DNA of 64,000 nucleotides from Benincasa hispida (GCF_009727055.1 NC_052357.1:11232518-11296517); one strand, 5' to 3'; shown: positions 1 to 11,390, counted from the first letter of the stretch. Notes: generated by a model not told the origin, from the sequence alone. Numbers and translations: made by a program.

Positions 1-194
1 TTATTGTAAGACCATCATGCAAAGTAGATAGCTACATGAAGAGCAGCTCATGCTTGGAAGATAGATTTAAGCAATGGTGGATATTGAGTGAGCTACTACA
101 TGGTGAAAGTGAAGTTCTCCCACTTTTTCTATTTTCAAGTTTTCAATCTTTTGATTTTCAAATTGATTTCTAAAATCAATTTTGTTTTCAATCT
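1..194. other. Unassigned AT-rich sequence
   Basis: No coding region or recognisable repeat is seen. Similarity to the other LTRs of the window begins only near 195, so this stretch is either flanking DNA or a part of an LTR that has no counterpart here. Confidence 0.3.
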
Positions 195-840
195 TTAAGG
201 GAGCAACCTTTTTACTATCCTTGAAAGCGGGTAGGAGTGAATTCCATCTTGCACCCTATGTGCCCAACTATCTACCCGTTCTTACCCCTGAAATGGAGGT
301 TTATTGAGCCAACCCTCACCTATACAAATCTTAGGATTATCCCGAATAAACAGGAGTTCATAGTTAGCTCAGGATTAAGGTCAAGTTACCTAGGTCATCA
401 CTTTGAAATGATCAATCTTAACTAGTAAACAACGTTATAAAGTAAGAGTGACTAATTTCGTGGTCTGATCTTGTACAAACCCATTGCACAGGACACCCCT
501 ACTCCTCATGTCATAACATGTACGAATTAGGATTACATCGTTTGTAGCACTTTACAACTCTTTGTAACAACTATAGAGTGAACCGCATCCAATAGTGTTA
601 CTAGAATAAGGCACCCAACCTTATTCATATACTACAAATCATTTTGACTATTTACTCGAACATGATCCACTTTTATGTCTTCAAATAAAGTTCAAGTACT
701 CATGTAATAGTCATGGATCTTTTACTTTATTGGATTTATTTCTAAACGAAATAAGGAATTCATATATTCAATAACAACTTATTGAACAAAATAAGTTTTA
801 TTATTTACAAACCACGAGTTTTAGGACATAAAACCCAACA
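195..840 (-). mobile_element. Partial copia-type LTR, reverse strand (first ~645 bp)
   Basis: Read on the reverse strand it starts at 840 with TGTTGGG and the phrase for 'tttatgtcctaaaactc', the same LTR start seen at 9154 and 55754. Shared blocks follow in the same order as in those copies: 'gggtaggagtgaattcc', 'aacaggagttcatagttag', 'aagttacctaggtcatca' and a 'ttgcacaggacacccctact' block. The homology stops near 195, so the other end of the LTR is missing. No internal element DNA follows, and the flank at 841 is part of another LTR in the opposite orientation. Superfamily is inferred from the similar LTR attached to copia K8. Confidence 0.7.
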
Positions 841-1415
841 CATATAATTTAATATATATATATATATTTATATATTATATGATAAGTTAATTATCATATT
901 GATATATATTAATTGTTATTTTAATTTAAATGGGGGAAGGAGTTACAACTCCATCCCCCCTCTTTTCTCTCCACCCACGAAAGTGGGTGATTGCTGTATT
1001 TTTTTGAAAAAGAGGAGGGATTCTCTTCCTTCAAAAGATACAGATTGTAAGAAGAAAAAAAATTGAACTGGTTTTGTAAGTTTAGAATTGTTGGTGAACA
1101 ATCTCAACTCTTCCTCCTCTCTACTAAAAAATTTCTTCATTCCAAAATAGCCAGAGCCCATCACGCCTGAGTTCTCTGCCTGAGAATACCGAGGAAGCCA
1201 TTGTGGTAGTGTTCGTATCTTGATTGAGGGATTCTTGAAGAAAGTCTTCAAAGGTAAGGGTTTCTAAAACCCTAAGTTTCTTTTAATTCAGCATGTGATA
1301 ATTTATTCAAATGTATATCTTGTTCTTTCTTTTTTGTAAATAATAAATTCTGTGAGAAATGGGAATTGGGAAGATTCGCTTCCGCTCAAGATTCCCTTCA
1401 ATTTGGGATCCTTCA
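841..1415 (+). mobile_element. Partial copia-type LTR, forward strand (3' part)
   Basis: It matches the 3' part of the LTR at 31768-33794 in forward orientation. Shared marks are 'ccaaaatagccagagccca', a 'gagaataccga' block, 'gtggtagtgt', and the end phrase 'cgcttccgctcaag...gatccttca' finishing with CA at 1415. The first half of this LTR is absent; the reverse-oriented LTR end at 840 sits in its place. Confidence 0.65.
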
Positions 1416-1495
1416 GAATACACAATCCAAAGCATAGGGTTGGACCTAAAATATACCTAAACCCAACCCAACCCAACCCAAGAACGCGCCTACTG

Positions 1496-2429
1496 GATGG
1501 GTCAAATATATCATTATCCTTGTATGCAAAATTTGCTTCCATATTTTTTCCTTTTTCTCTTAAGGAAACTTGATAAAGATCAACTAAATATTTTGATGTA
1601 TGACATATACATGTCCACTGGCTAGTCATACCACATCAAAAGCATTTCTGTTCAATATCTCTTGAATTCTTATCTTGTGAAGCCTTTCATTTATGTCATC
1701 ATTTCGTGTGGTTCTTTTGAAATTTGAATGATTATAACAACTACCACAAAATGAATAATTGTTTCTTCCTCTGTCATGGTCACGACCTTGACCACGTACA
1801 TGACCTCAACCCCGACTATTATTAAAATTCACAACATTCACTTCAGGGAATGGTATTGTTTCAGTTGGTTGAGATTCATGATTTTTTAGCAACAACTTAT
1901 TATTTTGTTTAGCCACAAGAAGACGTGAAATAAGTTCAGAATATTGTTAAAAACCTTTCGCTCGATATTGTTGTTATAGGAACATATTCGAGACATGAAA
2001 TGCAGAAAATGTCTTCTCTAACATATCCACATTAGTAATTTTCTCTTTGCATAACAACAATTTTGAACTTATTTTAAATAGTGCAGAGTTGTAATCACTT
2101 ACTGATTTAAATCTTGGAACCTCAAATGCATCCATTCGTAATAAGTTTTTAGAAGAATAACTGTTTTATGGTGATCATTCTTTCAAATTCTTCCAGAAGA
2201 TGTGAGGATCTTTCGCTATTAGATATTTCATCTTCAATCCCTCGTGGAGATGATGACAAAGAAAAATCTTAGCTTTGGTTTTTTTCTGACTAGATGTGGT
2301 ATTCCCTTCTTTAATTATTTCCCCAAGGTTCATGGCATCCAGGTGTATCTTGGCATCTAGTGCCCATGACAAATAATTATTACTATTAATGTCAAAAACG
2401 TTAAATTCTAGTTTTGTAAGATTTGTCAC
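1496..2429 (-). pseudogene. Copia gag remnant (element K1)
   Basis: Reverse-strand reading from the ATG at 2429 gives a clear 84-residue gag start with the motif YLSW near residue 18 and HLDAMNLGE near residue 29. This family's gag binds element RNA and forms the particle. Further gag pieces follow in shifting frames, including an Arg/Gly-rich stretch near 1780-1840 and the piece KYLVDLYQVSLREKGK near 1590-1550 that normally follows the zinc knuckle. Several stops and frameshifts break it. It ends near 1496; protease, integrase and RT are absent. A more decayed relative is the gag at 19384 in element K3. The ORF continuing below 1496 runs into unrelated sequence with a short CCCAA run. Confidence 0.8.
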
Positions 2430-2535
2430 ATTATCACAAAAGATTGTATTTATATTGAAAAATTAAAACATGCAAAAAAAAATTTAATTTATTAATTATA
2501 ATAAAGAGGAAAAAAACGACCTACCTTCAATGAGA

Positions 2536-2550
2536 GAGCTCGTGCTGATA
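2536..2550 (-). other. Primer-binding site of K1
   Basis: On the reverse strand this reads TATCAGCACGAGCTC, the same phrase that follows the 5' LTR of K3 at 19224. It sits just inside the LTR and upstream of gag, as expected for the tRNA-primed start of minus-strand synthesis. The tRNA was not identified. Confidence 0.65.
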
Positions 2551-2555
2551 ATGTA

Positions 2556-2931
2556 ATATAAAATTGAGGAGCACAATAGCACACCACGGCAACACATATA
2601 TTGACAAAATATAATATGATAATAAATAAAATAAATGAACAAAATAATATTAATAATAATTTGGAAATAAAAATTGAAAATATAGAAATTAGAAAAATTG
2701 AGATTTCTCCAAATTTCTCCAATCTTTTGAATTTCTCACCAATGGGTATGTATCTACAAAATTCACCAAATGTCATAATTTGACATGTAAGAGGTGGAAT
2801 GACTTGAACACTAATGTTATGTATTTACAAGACACATGGTCCACATAGGGTGATGAAAGTATGTCACATGGATTATTAGGACACTAAGTATGGGGCATCT
2901 AAATTACACATATTATAAAATATTTATGATA
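2556..2931 (-). mobile_element. 5' LTR of copia K1
   Basis: This is the reverse complement counterpart of the K3 3' LTR (24069-24396). Both contain 'gaggagcacaa' near the primer site end and a 'gcatct.aattacac....atatttat' block at the outer end. Length is about 376 bp against about 328 bp in K3. The inner limit is set by the primer-binding site; the outer limit near 2931 is approximate. Two ORFs of 60-94 codons inside it are chance readings of AT-rich DNA. Confidence 0.6.
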
Positions 2932-3825
2932 ATTTTTGTTTTGTTACCTATCTTTTAAGATGTTTTTGAATTCAACTTGTGTTTTGAAAACAATAAAGTA
3001 GGAATTTCATTTCTAGTTTTTAATTTTTAAAATTTATGCTTGTTTATTTTTCTCTTCAATTTTCTTACTAGGGCTTTTATCTATTTATATTTGAGTCCTT
3101 AGCAAAAATTTAAAAATAAAGCAACTTTTTTTAGTTTTCAATAATGGTGGTAGACAATACTAGAACGTGCACTTATTAGAGAGAGGGTTGGAATCACATG
3201 AGAAAACATTAACTCAAAATTAAAGGAAGAAAGAGAAAAAGATGATGAAACAATGTGTAGAAGTCCGTTCTGGTTTTTTCTTTTTAAAAAACACAAATTT
3301 TCAGTTTTGAAATTATTGCACACATTAAACCAAAAAATAATTATTATTTTTTATGTTTTTGCATGAGCCCAGTTACCACTCTATTCACTTCTACAAGTTC
3401 GTTAGAGAGCTTTCATATTTATACCCTCTTTCCAATCCTAAGACTTCTAATACAGGATAAGAAAACCTCTCTAAAGTGTGAATATGCTTTGGGCCATGGA
3501 CGTAGATAGTTGTAGTGTCTCCCAACATTCAAAAGTTAACTTATTTTTTATTAGTAAAAGCTAGTTTACAAAACAAATAAAATCTTATCAAATGGAAGTA
3601 GTGTTTACTGTTTATAAGTTTAATTTTAAAAATTAAATACTTATCAAACAAGAATATAATTTCTAAAAACTTATTTTGTTTTTGAAACTTAGTTAAAAAT
3701 TCAAATTTTTATCTAAAAAGGTTGAAAATCGTTATAGAGAGTTAACAAAGTTGTGGAGAAAACAAATATAATTTTCAAAAGTAAAAAGCTAAATAGTTAT
3801 CAAATAGGGTTGTTTTTAAATATAG
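2932..3825. other. AT-rich spacer without a gene
   Basis: No coding region, RNA gene or clear repeat is seen. A reverse ORF of 61 codons (3138-3323) has no recognisable domain and looks like chance. Confidence 0.5.
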
Positions 3826-4012
3826 AAAAATAAACTAAAATATTTATAAAATATGACAAAATTTTAGAACTATCAATAATAGACGTTGATAGATACTGAT
3901 AGACTTCTATCATTAGTGATATTGATAGACACTGTAGGTTCATCAGTGTCTATCATTGATAGTTCTAAAATTTTGTTATATCTTGTAAATATTTTTAATA
4001 GTTTTACCATTT
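3826..4012. mobile_element. MITE-like inverted repeat with GATAGA core
   Basis: Two arms of about 50 bases are inverted copies of each other: the left reads 'atttataaaatatgacaaaa' then 'ttttagaactatcaat', and the right is its imperfect reverse complement ending near 4012. Between them is a run of GATAGA/TCTATC units (for example 'gatagacttctatcattag'). Related pieces lie at 5690-5760, 11545-11745 and 17755-17850. The transposon superfamily is unknown; no target duplication was identified. Confidence 0.65.
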
Positions 4013-4083
4013 GAAATAATTTTCATATCAAATAAGGCCTAAGAGATTTAGTTATTTTGACCTAAGTTCCTTTTTATAAGGTT

Positions 4084-4830
4084 AAAAAAGTTTCGTAGAA
4101 CTTTAACTTTTATGAAAGTAATAATTTAATCTCAAGAGTTTAGTTTAAAACAATTTAATTCCTGTATTTTTAAATTTGTAACAATTTAGGCCTCATTTGG
4201 TAACAATTTTGTTTTTTGTTTTTGTTTTTTAAAATTAAGCTTATATCATTCACATTTCTTACCATGATTTACATCTTTCTTAAGTACAATGGTTGAATTT
4301 TTAGCCAAATTCCAAAAACAAAAACAATATTTTGAAACTATTTCTTTTAGTTTTCAAAATTTGGCTTGATTTTTTAAACCATTGGTGGAAAGTAGGTAAC
4401 TAAGAAAGAAATTTGGTGGTAGAAATAATGTCCATAGGCTTAATTTTAAAAAGTAAAAACAAAAAATAAAATGATTACCAAACGGAGCCTTAGTATTTGA
4501 ACTTACTTATTTTAAAGGTTAAAATTACTTTTAGGCCCTAAACCTTTATAAAAGCAATAATTTGAAACTCCATATTTTAGTTTATAACAATTTAATCATT
4601 ATATTTTTCAAATTGTATCAATTTAGTATTTGAACTTCAACCTATAAATTATTATTATTATTTTTGTAACTTTAGCATGGTAAGTGATTTATTTATATTT
4701 TTTTACCTACTTATTTTTAAGGTTGAAAATTATTCTGGTCTCCACTTTTAATAATTTGGCTTCTAAATTTTAATCTATAACATCTAAATCTTTATACTTT
4801 CAAATTTGTAACACTTTAGTAGGTTAACTT
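4084..4830. repeat. Three degenerate direct repeats of ~110 bp
   Basis: The phrase type 'tagttta.aacaatttaat...tttttaaattgtaacaatttag' occurs near 4084-4188, 4518-4640 and 4720-4830. The first two copies are separated by a later MITE insertion at 4189-4489. No protein is encoded. Such units could be remnants of an old tandem array or of an LTR. Confidence 0.5.
4189..4489. mobile_element. MITE, 301 bp, TTA target duplication
   Basis: The left end reads GGCCTCATTTGGTAAC and the right end is the inverted GGCTCCGTTTGGTAATC, both followed inward by T-rich or A-rich runs (TTTTGTTTTTTGTTTTTG). The element is flanked by TTA on both sides (4186-4188 and 4490-4492). A 3-bp TTA/TAA duplication is typical of PIF/Harbinger (Tourist-like) MITEs. 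It encodes nothing. Relatives are at 5190-5470, 10882-11176, 12849-13149 and 13150-13429. Confidence 0.8.
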
Positions 4831-5189
4831 TAATATGTAACAAGTTAATTCCTACTTTGAATCTTGTAATAATTTAATATCTATCCTGAAAAATTATACA
4901 TCAAAATTAAGTGTCATGTTTCATGATGTGAATATAACTAATATTTGTAGCTTCCAAATACATTTCTAATGATAACAAATGTAATAAAAACTTTCGTTAA
5001 ATCATAATATTATTTTTTGACTAAATCATTGCTAATTAAAAGTTCAATTAGAAACTAAATTATTAATTTTATAAAAATTTAGGGATTAAAAGATTTTTTA
5101 CAATTGTCTTATACAAAAGAAATCCATCACAAAATTTCAATGTTGCAATGTCAAAAAAAATTTAAAAAAAAATGAAAATCTCAAACTGT
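4831..5189. other. AT-rich spacer without a gene
   Basis: No gene or repeat of note is seen. The sequence is A/T homopolymer-rich. Confidence 0.45.
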
Positions 5190-5470
5190 AAAATCAATTT
5201 TTTGTTTTTTTTTTAAAAAAATTAATCCTACTTTCTCTCAGTTTCTTACAATGATTTGTATTTTTCTTAAGTAAAAGAGTTGAATTTTTAGTCAAATTTC
5301 AAAAACAAAAACAAATTTTTAAAACTATTTTTTTTTAATTCAAATATTTGCTTTGTTTCTAAAGATATTGGTAACATGCAGATAATAAAGCAAAAATTTA
5401 GAGGTGAAATAGTTGTTTATAAATTTAGTTTTCAAAAACTAAAAAAAAAAAATTAAATGATTAGCAAATG
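5190..5470. mobile_element. Decayed copy of the TTA MITE family
   Basis: Internal phrases match the 4189-4489 element: 'tttcttacaatgatttg', 'gttgaatttttagtcaaatt', 'caaaaacaaaaacaaat', and an end like 'aaatgattagcaaatgg'. The left end is not intact and no duplication is visible. Confidence 0.55.
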
Positions 5471-5689
5471 GATTTAAAATAACTAAAATAACAATGGAGT
5501 TATTAATAGAAAACCTGGAACGTAAATTATTTATATAGTTTCTAAAAGACAACCATGAAAGTTTTTTTTATTTTTTTTTGGGCAAAATTAAGAGTTGTTT
5601 ATTTATAATGTAATAATATAATAATAATAGGGGATTTTCAAAAATAGAAAAATAGAGAAAATATTTACACAAAAGAGTATAATTTAATC

Positions 5690-5760
5690 TTCTTAGATAG
5701 AAATTGATAAAAGATGATAGAAATCTATCCATATCTATCGATATTTTTTTGTTTTATTTT
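5690..5760. mobile_element. Fragment of the GATAGA MITE-like repeat
   Basis: The sequence carries 'gatagaaattgataaaagatgatagaaatctatcc' type units found in the 3826-4012 element. Only part is present, directly before the CACTA-type end at 5763. Confidence 0.45.
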
Positions 5761-5762
5761 TA

Positions 5763-6620
5763 CACTACAAGAATTTTGGTTATTTCCGACGGTATTTCTC
5801 CCGCCGACCAAAAAGCGTCGGCGGTTGTAACCTCTCCTGACGGTAAAAATAAGGGGTCGGGATAAATGTTTTATCCCGGCGGTCTACGAAAAACCGTCAG
5901 GATTTTAAATACTCCAAAATGGTCACCTAAGGAACCATCGGGCTTATTGCACTTTTGCTCGATGGTTATATTCGACCGTTCGACTTTTTAATTTCTCCCG
6001 ACGGTGTGCAATAACCGTCGGGAGTTATTATTTAAGTCCAACGGTGGTCAATTATTTGTCGAACAAGGTGTGTAGTATACAAAACTCATCTACTAGAATT
6101 TGTATGTTATCCCAACGGTACTCAACAACCGTCGGGAGGTTCTAATCAAGCCCAACGATTTCGTGTAATCGTCAGAGATTCTAAGAATCTTTTGGAATTT
6201 GCTGAATGTCTGCTGACGGTTGTGTGGTTAACCGTCGGTAGTTATAAACTATATCATGACAGTGTTCAGTCAACCGTCGGGCATTCAAAGAGTCTTTTGG
6301 AATTTGGTGAACTTTGGTTGATGGTTGCATCAGAACATTGTCGGGATTGTTAGTCTTCATGAAATTTGGTGAACTTCAGTCGACGGTTGTGTCAGACGAC
6401 CGTCGGGAGTTCCAAACTATATCCCGACAATGGTTAGTCAACCGTCGGGAACTCAAATAGTTTTTTTGAAATTTGGTGAACTTTGACCAATAGTTGTGTC
6501 AAATCACTGTTGGGATTACGAGTCTTTTTAGAATTTGGTGAACTTTGGCCGACAGTTGTATCAGACTACCGTCGAGAGTTCGAAGTTTTGCCCGCCGTTA
6601 TAAATAGTTGGACCATTTTC
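5763..6620 (+). mobile_element. CACTA-type transposon terminus with CCGTCGG subterminal repeats
   Basis: The left end reads CACTACAAGAA, the canonical CACTA (En/Spm) terminus, preceded by TTA at 5760-5762 as a possible 3-bp target copy. From 5785 to about 6600 there are many inverted and direct copies of CCGACGG/CCGTCGG, the usual transposase-binding subterminal pattern. From 6187 the field is organised with a spacing near 167 bp. No transposase is seen and no matching TTCTTGTAGTG right end was found, so this is a deleted or truncated element. The forward 76-codon ORF at 6483 is chance. Confidence 0.75.
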
Positions 6621-7379
6621 CTATATATGAAAAATTCTCATAATATAGTAATCAAACATATAATATTCATACTGCTATATATTACTAAAATACATATAAA
6701 TATTCTTTCATAATTTCTTAATTTTTTTAATGAAAGGAATAATAATCCATCGTTGAATTGTTGGGTGAAGTGACAATGGCAACCACTCAATTGAATTAAA
6801 AATGAATACAATATAGAATTAAAGGTTTTAAAATATTAAAAGATGAAAATCAAATTTACTACAATCATATATTTGACTCTTAATTATATTTATAAAAGTA
6901 CCAAATCGCCAAAAACGAGTATACCGACAGAGATATTCGAATCAATTATCGAAGAAGAAATCAAATAGATAATTATAATTTATCTTCAAGTTTCTCTTTA
7001 ACAATTTTATTTTATAAAATATAACTTTTGAAGATTTGGAAATGCCCTTCATGTGACGGGAGTTGAAATATAATAAAATAAAAATGGTAAAAGTCAACCA
7101 AACTAACAGCGACATCAATCGTTGATTTACCAACTAACAAATTAATAAGTAATTTTTTCCCTTTCTTTTTAAGAAGATTATTAAGTACGTTATTATTTTG
7201 ACTTTAAAATCCTTTTACCAAACTCAAAATCAGAGATAGCATGAAGAGGAATGTAAAAGTAAAAGAAAACCCTAGATTTTAGTATTGACCAAAATAATAA
7301 AGTTATCGACCCTTATCAAGGAGCTTTACACATAAAAGAACGGAGAGATGAGCTGACTTTCATGGAGTTGACAATCAAC
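6621..7379. other. AT-rich spacer without a gene
   Basis: No domain, RNA gene or repeat was recognised. A reverse 63-codon ORF (6942-7133) shows no known motif. The right limit is uncertain because the neighbouring LTR has no clear outer end. Confidence 0.4.
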
Positions 7380-9154
7380 ACACAGATGATCTTGAACACT
7401 CTAATTATATTAATTTTAGTGAATTTGCATGTAGGTTATAAACTATCATAAATATCTTCTCTACTATTCCCAGGCCTTAGATAATTGGATAGTAAAATCC
7501 AAATTGAGAGAGATTGAGTGTGGTTTTGGGAGTTGAAGTAAAGAGGAAAAGGCATAATTTTTTTTCTTTAATTTTCAGATTGCATGCTCCTAATTCAGCA
7601 TGAATAACCATGTATTTATAGAATTAAAGCATGTAAGTCTAAATAGTAAGGGAGTTTGACACTCAAAATTTCACTAATTGAGTGGATTAAGTGGAGGCTT
7701 ATTGGAAAAAATGGGAAAAACCCACTTTCCAATTTTCAAATTAATTTTTTCCTTTTAATTTAATTTTAATTTTTAAATAAGAATCAAATTAAAAACTTGA
7801 TTTTTTATTTTTGAAATTTTAAAATCAAATTTATTTAAAATACTTTATTTTAATTAATTAATTAATTAAAGAAATTTAATTAGTTAATTTTATAAATAAT
7901 TTAATATCGAATATTAAATCAATTAAAAACTAATCCAAACATGAATCCTTATTCATGTAATTGATATTTAAATCTTATTTAAATATTTTTAACTTCCATT
8001 ATTCGTTAATTAAACGTTAATTATATCGAATATGATAATCCAAACCCTAAACCAAATTTGAACATTTCAAATTCTCTCAACACGCTATTCTAAGGTTTAT
8101 TCTTTCAACGAGCTAGTAGATGGGCCTAATGAACCTACAAACCATGAGCTTCAATGATTTGAGATTAATTGATCAAACTCTTTAAACCGAATTAATTAAT
8201 ATTCGTTAACTACTAGAGCACATCACTATAGCTCAGTAGTTGCACTCTCCTCACTGTAGATATATTTTTGTCCACTTGATTTAACCATAATCAATAAGTC
8301 GATCCTTTACGAGTTGTTCGTATTTATAGGTATGTTAAAATTACCGTTTTACCCCTGTAATACATCTTGCTCCTTAAGTCTCAACTGATCCTCTAATGTA
8401 CAATTGGTTTATGATTCTACCAATATACTGAGTCCCTCTCACCCATAGATAAAGTGGGCCCCCTTTTGTTCAAAACCAGGAGTCAGTACTTAAGGGAACA
8501 ATCTATATGTTAACCTTAAAATGGGTAGGAGTAAATTCCGTCTTGCAGAACTATGTCCCTAACTATCTATCCGGCCTTACCCCTAAGATAGGAGGCTTAT
8601 TGAGCGATGAAGTTGAGCCACTCTCACCTATGCAGATAAATGATAATCCCAAATAAACAGAAGTTCATAGTTAGTTCAAGATTGAGATCGAGTTACCTTA
8701 GGTCATTGAATTGAAATAGTCAATTTTGACAATAAACGGTCGTTATAAAGAAAAGTGACTATTTTGTGGTCCGGTCTTATGCAAACATCTTTTGCATAGG
8801 ATGCCCCCACTCATATGTCTCCACATGAATGACTTTGGGAGCACTTTGTTTGAATTAATATACAAAGTGGGCCACTTTCATAGTGTCCCCAGGATAAGGT
8901 ACCCAACCATATCCATATATTTATAGACTATTTTGGCTATATACTAAAACTTGATCGTCATTTATGTCTCTACATAAAGTTTAAGTATTCATATTATAGT
9001 CATAGGTTCATGAATTTATTTGATTTATGAACCTATGAATGCAATTAATATATTCAATAACAACTGTACTGAAAAAACTCTCAATAACATCTTTATTATA
9101 AATAAAATATGTTCACAAACTACAAACTGTGAGTTTTAGGACATATAACCCAAC
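7380..9154 (-). mobile_element. Solo or orphan copia-type LTR, reverse strand
   Basis: On the reverse strand the LTR begins at 9154 with TGTTGGG and 'ttatatgtcctaaaactc', as at 840 and 55754. Shared blocks run in order, including 'aacagaagttcatagttag', 'gcataggatgcccccactcat' and 'agtccctctcaccca'. A reverse-strand TATA-like CTATAAATACATG lies at about 7608-7622, a plausible promoter. The left limit is approximate; no primer site, polypurine tract or target duplication was identified. It lies just beyond the end of the K2 RNase H remnant, but no polypurine tract links them, so they may be unrelated. Confidence 0.6.
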
Positions 9155-9179
9155 AGATTTAATGGGCTATCCTAACACC

Positions 9180-10520
9180 CCCTATAAACCGATGCCAGCA
9201 GCTGCCACAGTAGTAAGTTTCTTAAGTTTTTGAAAGCTGGTGGCTGATAACAATTTGGTATGCACATCAGCAATCTGTTCAGTAGCTGGCAGTAGCTGGA
9301 AGATGACGAACAGTGGTCTCTTTCTTGAAAACAAGGTCTCAAACAAAATAAATATGAAGTTCAATAGGTTTAATCTATGAGTGTAAAATCAAATTTACAT
9401 TTAAGTGGACAATTGTGAGATTATCATACCACAAAACTGAGGATTAGATAAATCAATACATAGATTAGATAAAAAGGAATGAATCCATACCATTTCAGTT
9501 GCCACAAGAGCAAGACACCTATATTCAACTTAATTCAATACTCAATTTTTTCTTGGAATCCCAAGAAATTAAATTGCCTCCAAAGAAAACACAGAATTTA
9601 GAAGTGGACATCCTATCATTGGGATCAGATGCCCAATCAACATAAGCAAAACCATACAAAGTCAATTCATTGGTGTGTTTGAGTAATATGAGTTAAAACT
9701 CTCTTCAAGAATCGTAGAATATGTTTAACTTGCTTCCAATGTAAGATAGTAGGAGAATGCATGAATTGACCTGCTTTGTTCACACTATATGAAATTTCAG
9801 GATAGGTAAGAGTAGCATATTGAAGAGCACCCACCACGCTTCTATATAAATGAGGATCATGGAAAGAATCACCTTGATGAACAGATAAAATTAGGTTGCT
9901 TATCATAGGGGTGGCTATAGATTTGCCTCAGACATTTGTGTTCGATGCAATAAGTCTAAAATGTATTTTGATTGTGAGAGAAACAAATCATTAGTGATAG
10001 AAACTTCAATACCAATAAAATAGCTAAGTTTGCCAAGATCCTTAAGAGCAAAAGTCTGATTTAAAGAGAAAATTAACTCATCCAATTCAGTAGGAGAGCT
10101 TCCTATAACAATAAGATCATCTACATAAATCAGAAAACAGCAACAGACATTAGGTGTGACACAAATTAATAAAGAAGTATCCGCTTGAAAAATTCTAAAA
10201 CCAAGACAATATAAACAATAACTCAATCTGTCATACCATGCCCGTGGGGCTTGTTTGAGCCCATATAGGAGCACCAGTCATTTCGAATCCAGAAGATTAC
10301 TACATATAAACATTCTCTTGAAGAAAAACATCATTAACATCAAGTTGGTAAATAGGTCAACCTACAACAATAGTCAATAAGATATGAATTATAAAAGGTT
10401 TCACAATAGGACTAAAGGTCGCATTGTAATCCATGTTAGGTGTTTGATGAAAATCTTTAGCATCCAGCTGAACTTTACAACGAGCAATAGCTATAGCTAG
10501 AATAAGACATACGCACTTGA
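9180..10520 (-). pseudogene. Copia RT and RNase H remnant (element K2)
   Basis: Read on the reverse strand from about 10520 downward. The RT part opens with fragments of the N-terminal RT block, continues with YGLKQAPRAWYDRLS near 10265-10220 and the catalytic YVDD at 10127-10116, then FALKDLGKLSYFIGIEV. A second frame (9906-9667) carries the RT/RNase H connection with YRSVVGALQYATLTYPEI. RNase H follows near 9660-9540 with ASDPNDR, and a decayed C-terminal piece reaches 9182. Integrase, gag and LTRs are missing. Frame changes and stops show it is dead. RT copies element RNA to DNA in the intact family. Confidence 0.85.
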
Positions 10521-10586
10521 TCATGAGTTATGTTAGAGAAAATAGTCAATTGAAGTTGTTGAAAGAAATGTCATTTTATTGGGATT

Positions 10587-10877
10587 TTGATTGTAAATCA
10601 TTGCATTAGGGGTCCTCTATTAATTATTGAATCAGAGTTTTTGGACGTGGTGCAAGCCTTGTACCGTCTGGGTATTGATCTCTTTGAAACGACAAACATT
10701 TTGGTGGCGATTGGGAAGGAAATGAGGCCTCCAAACGTCGTTTTCTTCCTCAAATGCCACAAAAATTCCAACTTTATTGCTCAGATCTGCTATTTGTTCT
10801 CACTTTTAGTTTTGACATTCCATCCTTGTTCATGGAGGAAGAATTACTTTTTGGTGTGTTGTTTAGGAATCGTTTAG
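10587..10877 (+). other. Unrecognised ORF of 96 codons, possible gene fragment
   Basis: An open frame with less extreme AT content than its surroundings reads MIVNHCIRGPLL and later GIDLFETTNILVAIGKEM. I do not recognise the product. It ends just where a MITE begins (10882), and no promoter, splice pattern or partner exon is seen. It could be a captured or decayed exon, or chance. A real exon would be expected to match a conserved plant protein. Confidence 0.2.
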
Positions 10878-10881
10878 GTTA

Positions 10882-11176
10882 GGTTCCGTCAGATAATTAT
10901 TTTGTTTTTTTATTTTTGTTTTTGAAAATTAAGCTCATAGACTTCACTTCTATCGTCAAATTTCTTCTTTTGTTATCTACTTTTTATCAATAGTTTAAAA
11001 AACCAAGTCAATTTTTTTAGAAATAAAAAAGTAGTTTTCAAAAAAATAGTTTTTGTTTTTTAAATTATTCAACCATTATATTTAAGAAAGACGTAAATCA
11101 TTGTAAAAAATGTGGATGATATAGACTTAATTTTAAAAAAAAAAAACTAAAAATCAAATTATTACCAAACAGGGTC
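10882..11176. mobile_element. MITE, 295 bp, TTA target duplication
   Basis: Ends are GGTTCCGTCAGATAATTA and the inverted GACCCTGTTTGGTAAT, with TTA on both sides (10879-10881 and 11177-11179). Internal T-rich and A-rich arms match the 4189-4489 element. No coding capacity. Confidence 0.75.
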
Positions 11177-11179
11177 TTA

Positions 11180-11390
11180 GTAACCATTTAATTTTAAGTT
11201 TTTTATTTTTGAAAATTAAACTTTTATGCAAACCCTTTCCACTTCTAGACTCATTCTTGTGTAATCTATTTTTTTACCAATTATTTCTCAAAAATCAAAC
11301 CAAATTTTGAAATCTTAAAAAAAAAAAATATATTTTTCAAATTATTTTTGTTTTTAGAATTTGACTAAAAACCAAATGATTTAAATATCC
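11180..11390. mobile_element. Partial MITE of the same family
   Basis: It starts 'gtaaccatttaattttaag' and holds 'tttttgaaaattaaactttta' and, near its end, 'gactaaaaaccaaatgat'. It abuts the TTA copy of the previous element. It is shortened and without visible duplications. Confidence 0.5.

Noticed and set aside
943..1251. 102-codon reverse ORF
   Set aside because: It lies antisense within an LTR and has no recognisable domain.
1455..1485. CCCAA repeats as an interstitial telomere
   Set aside because: The unit CCCAA is not the plant telomere repeat CCCTAAA, and only a few units are present.
1303..1629. 108-codon reverse ORF
   Set aside because: Only its start is K1 gag; the rest is LTR and simple repeat read by chance.
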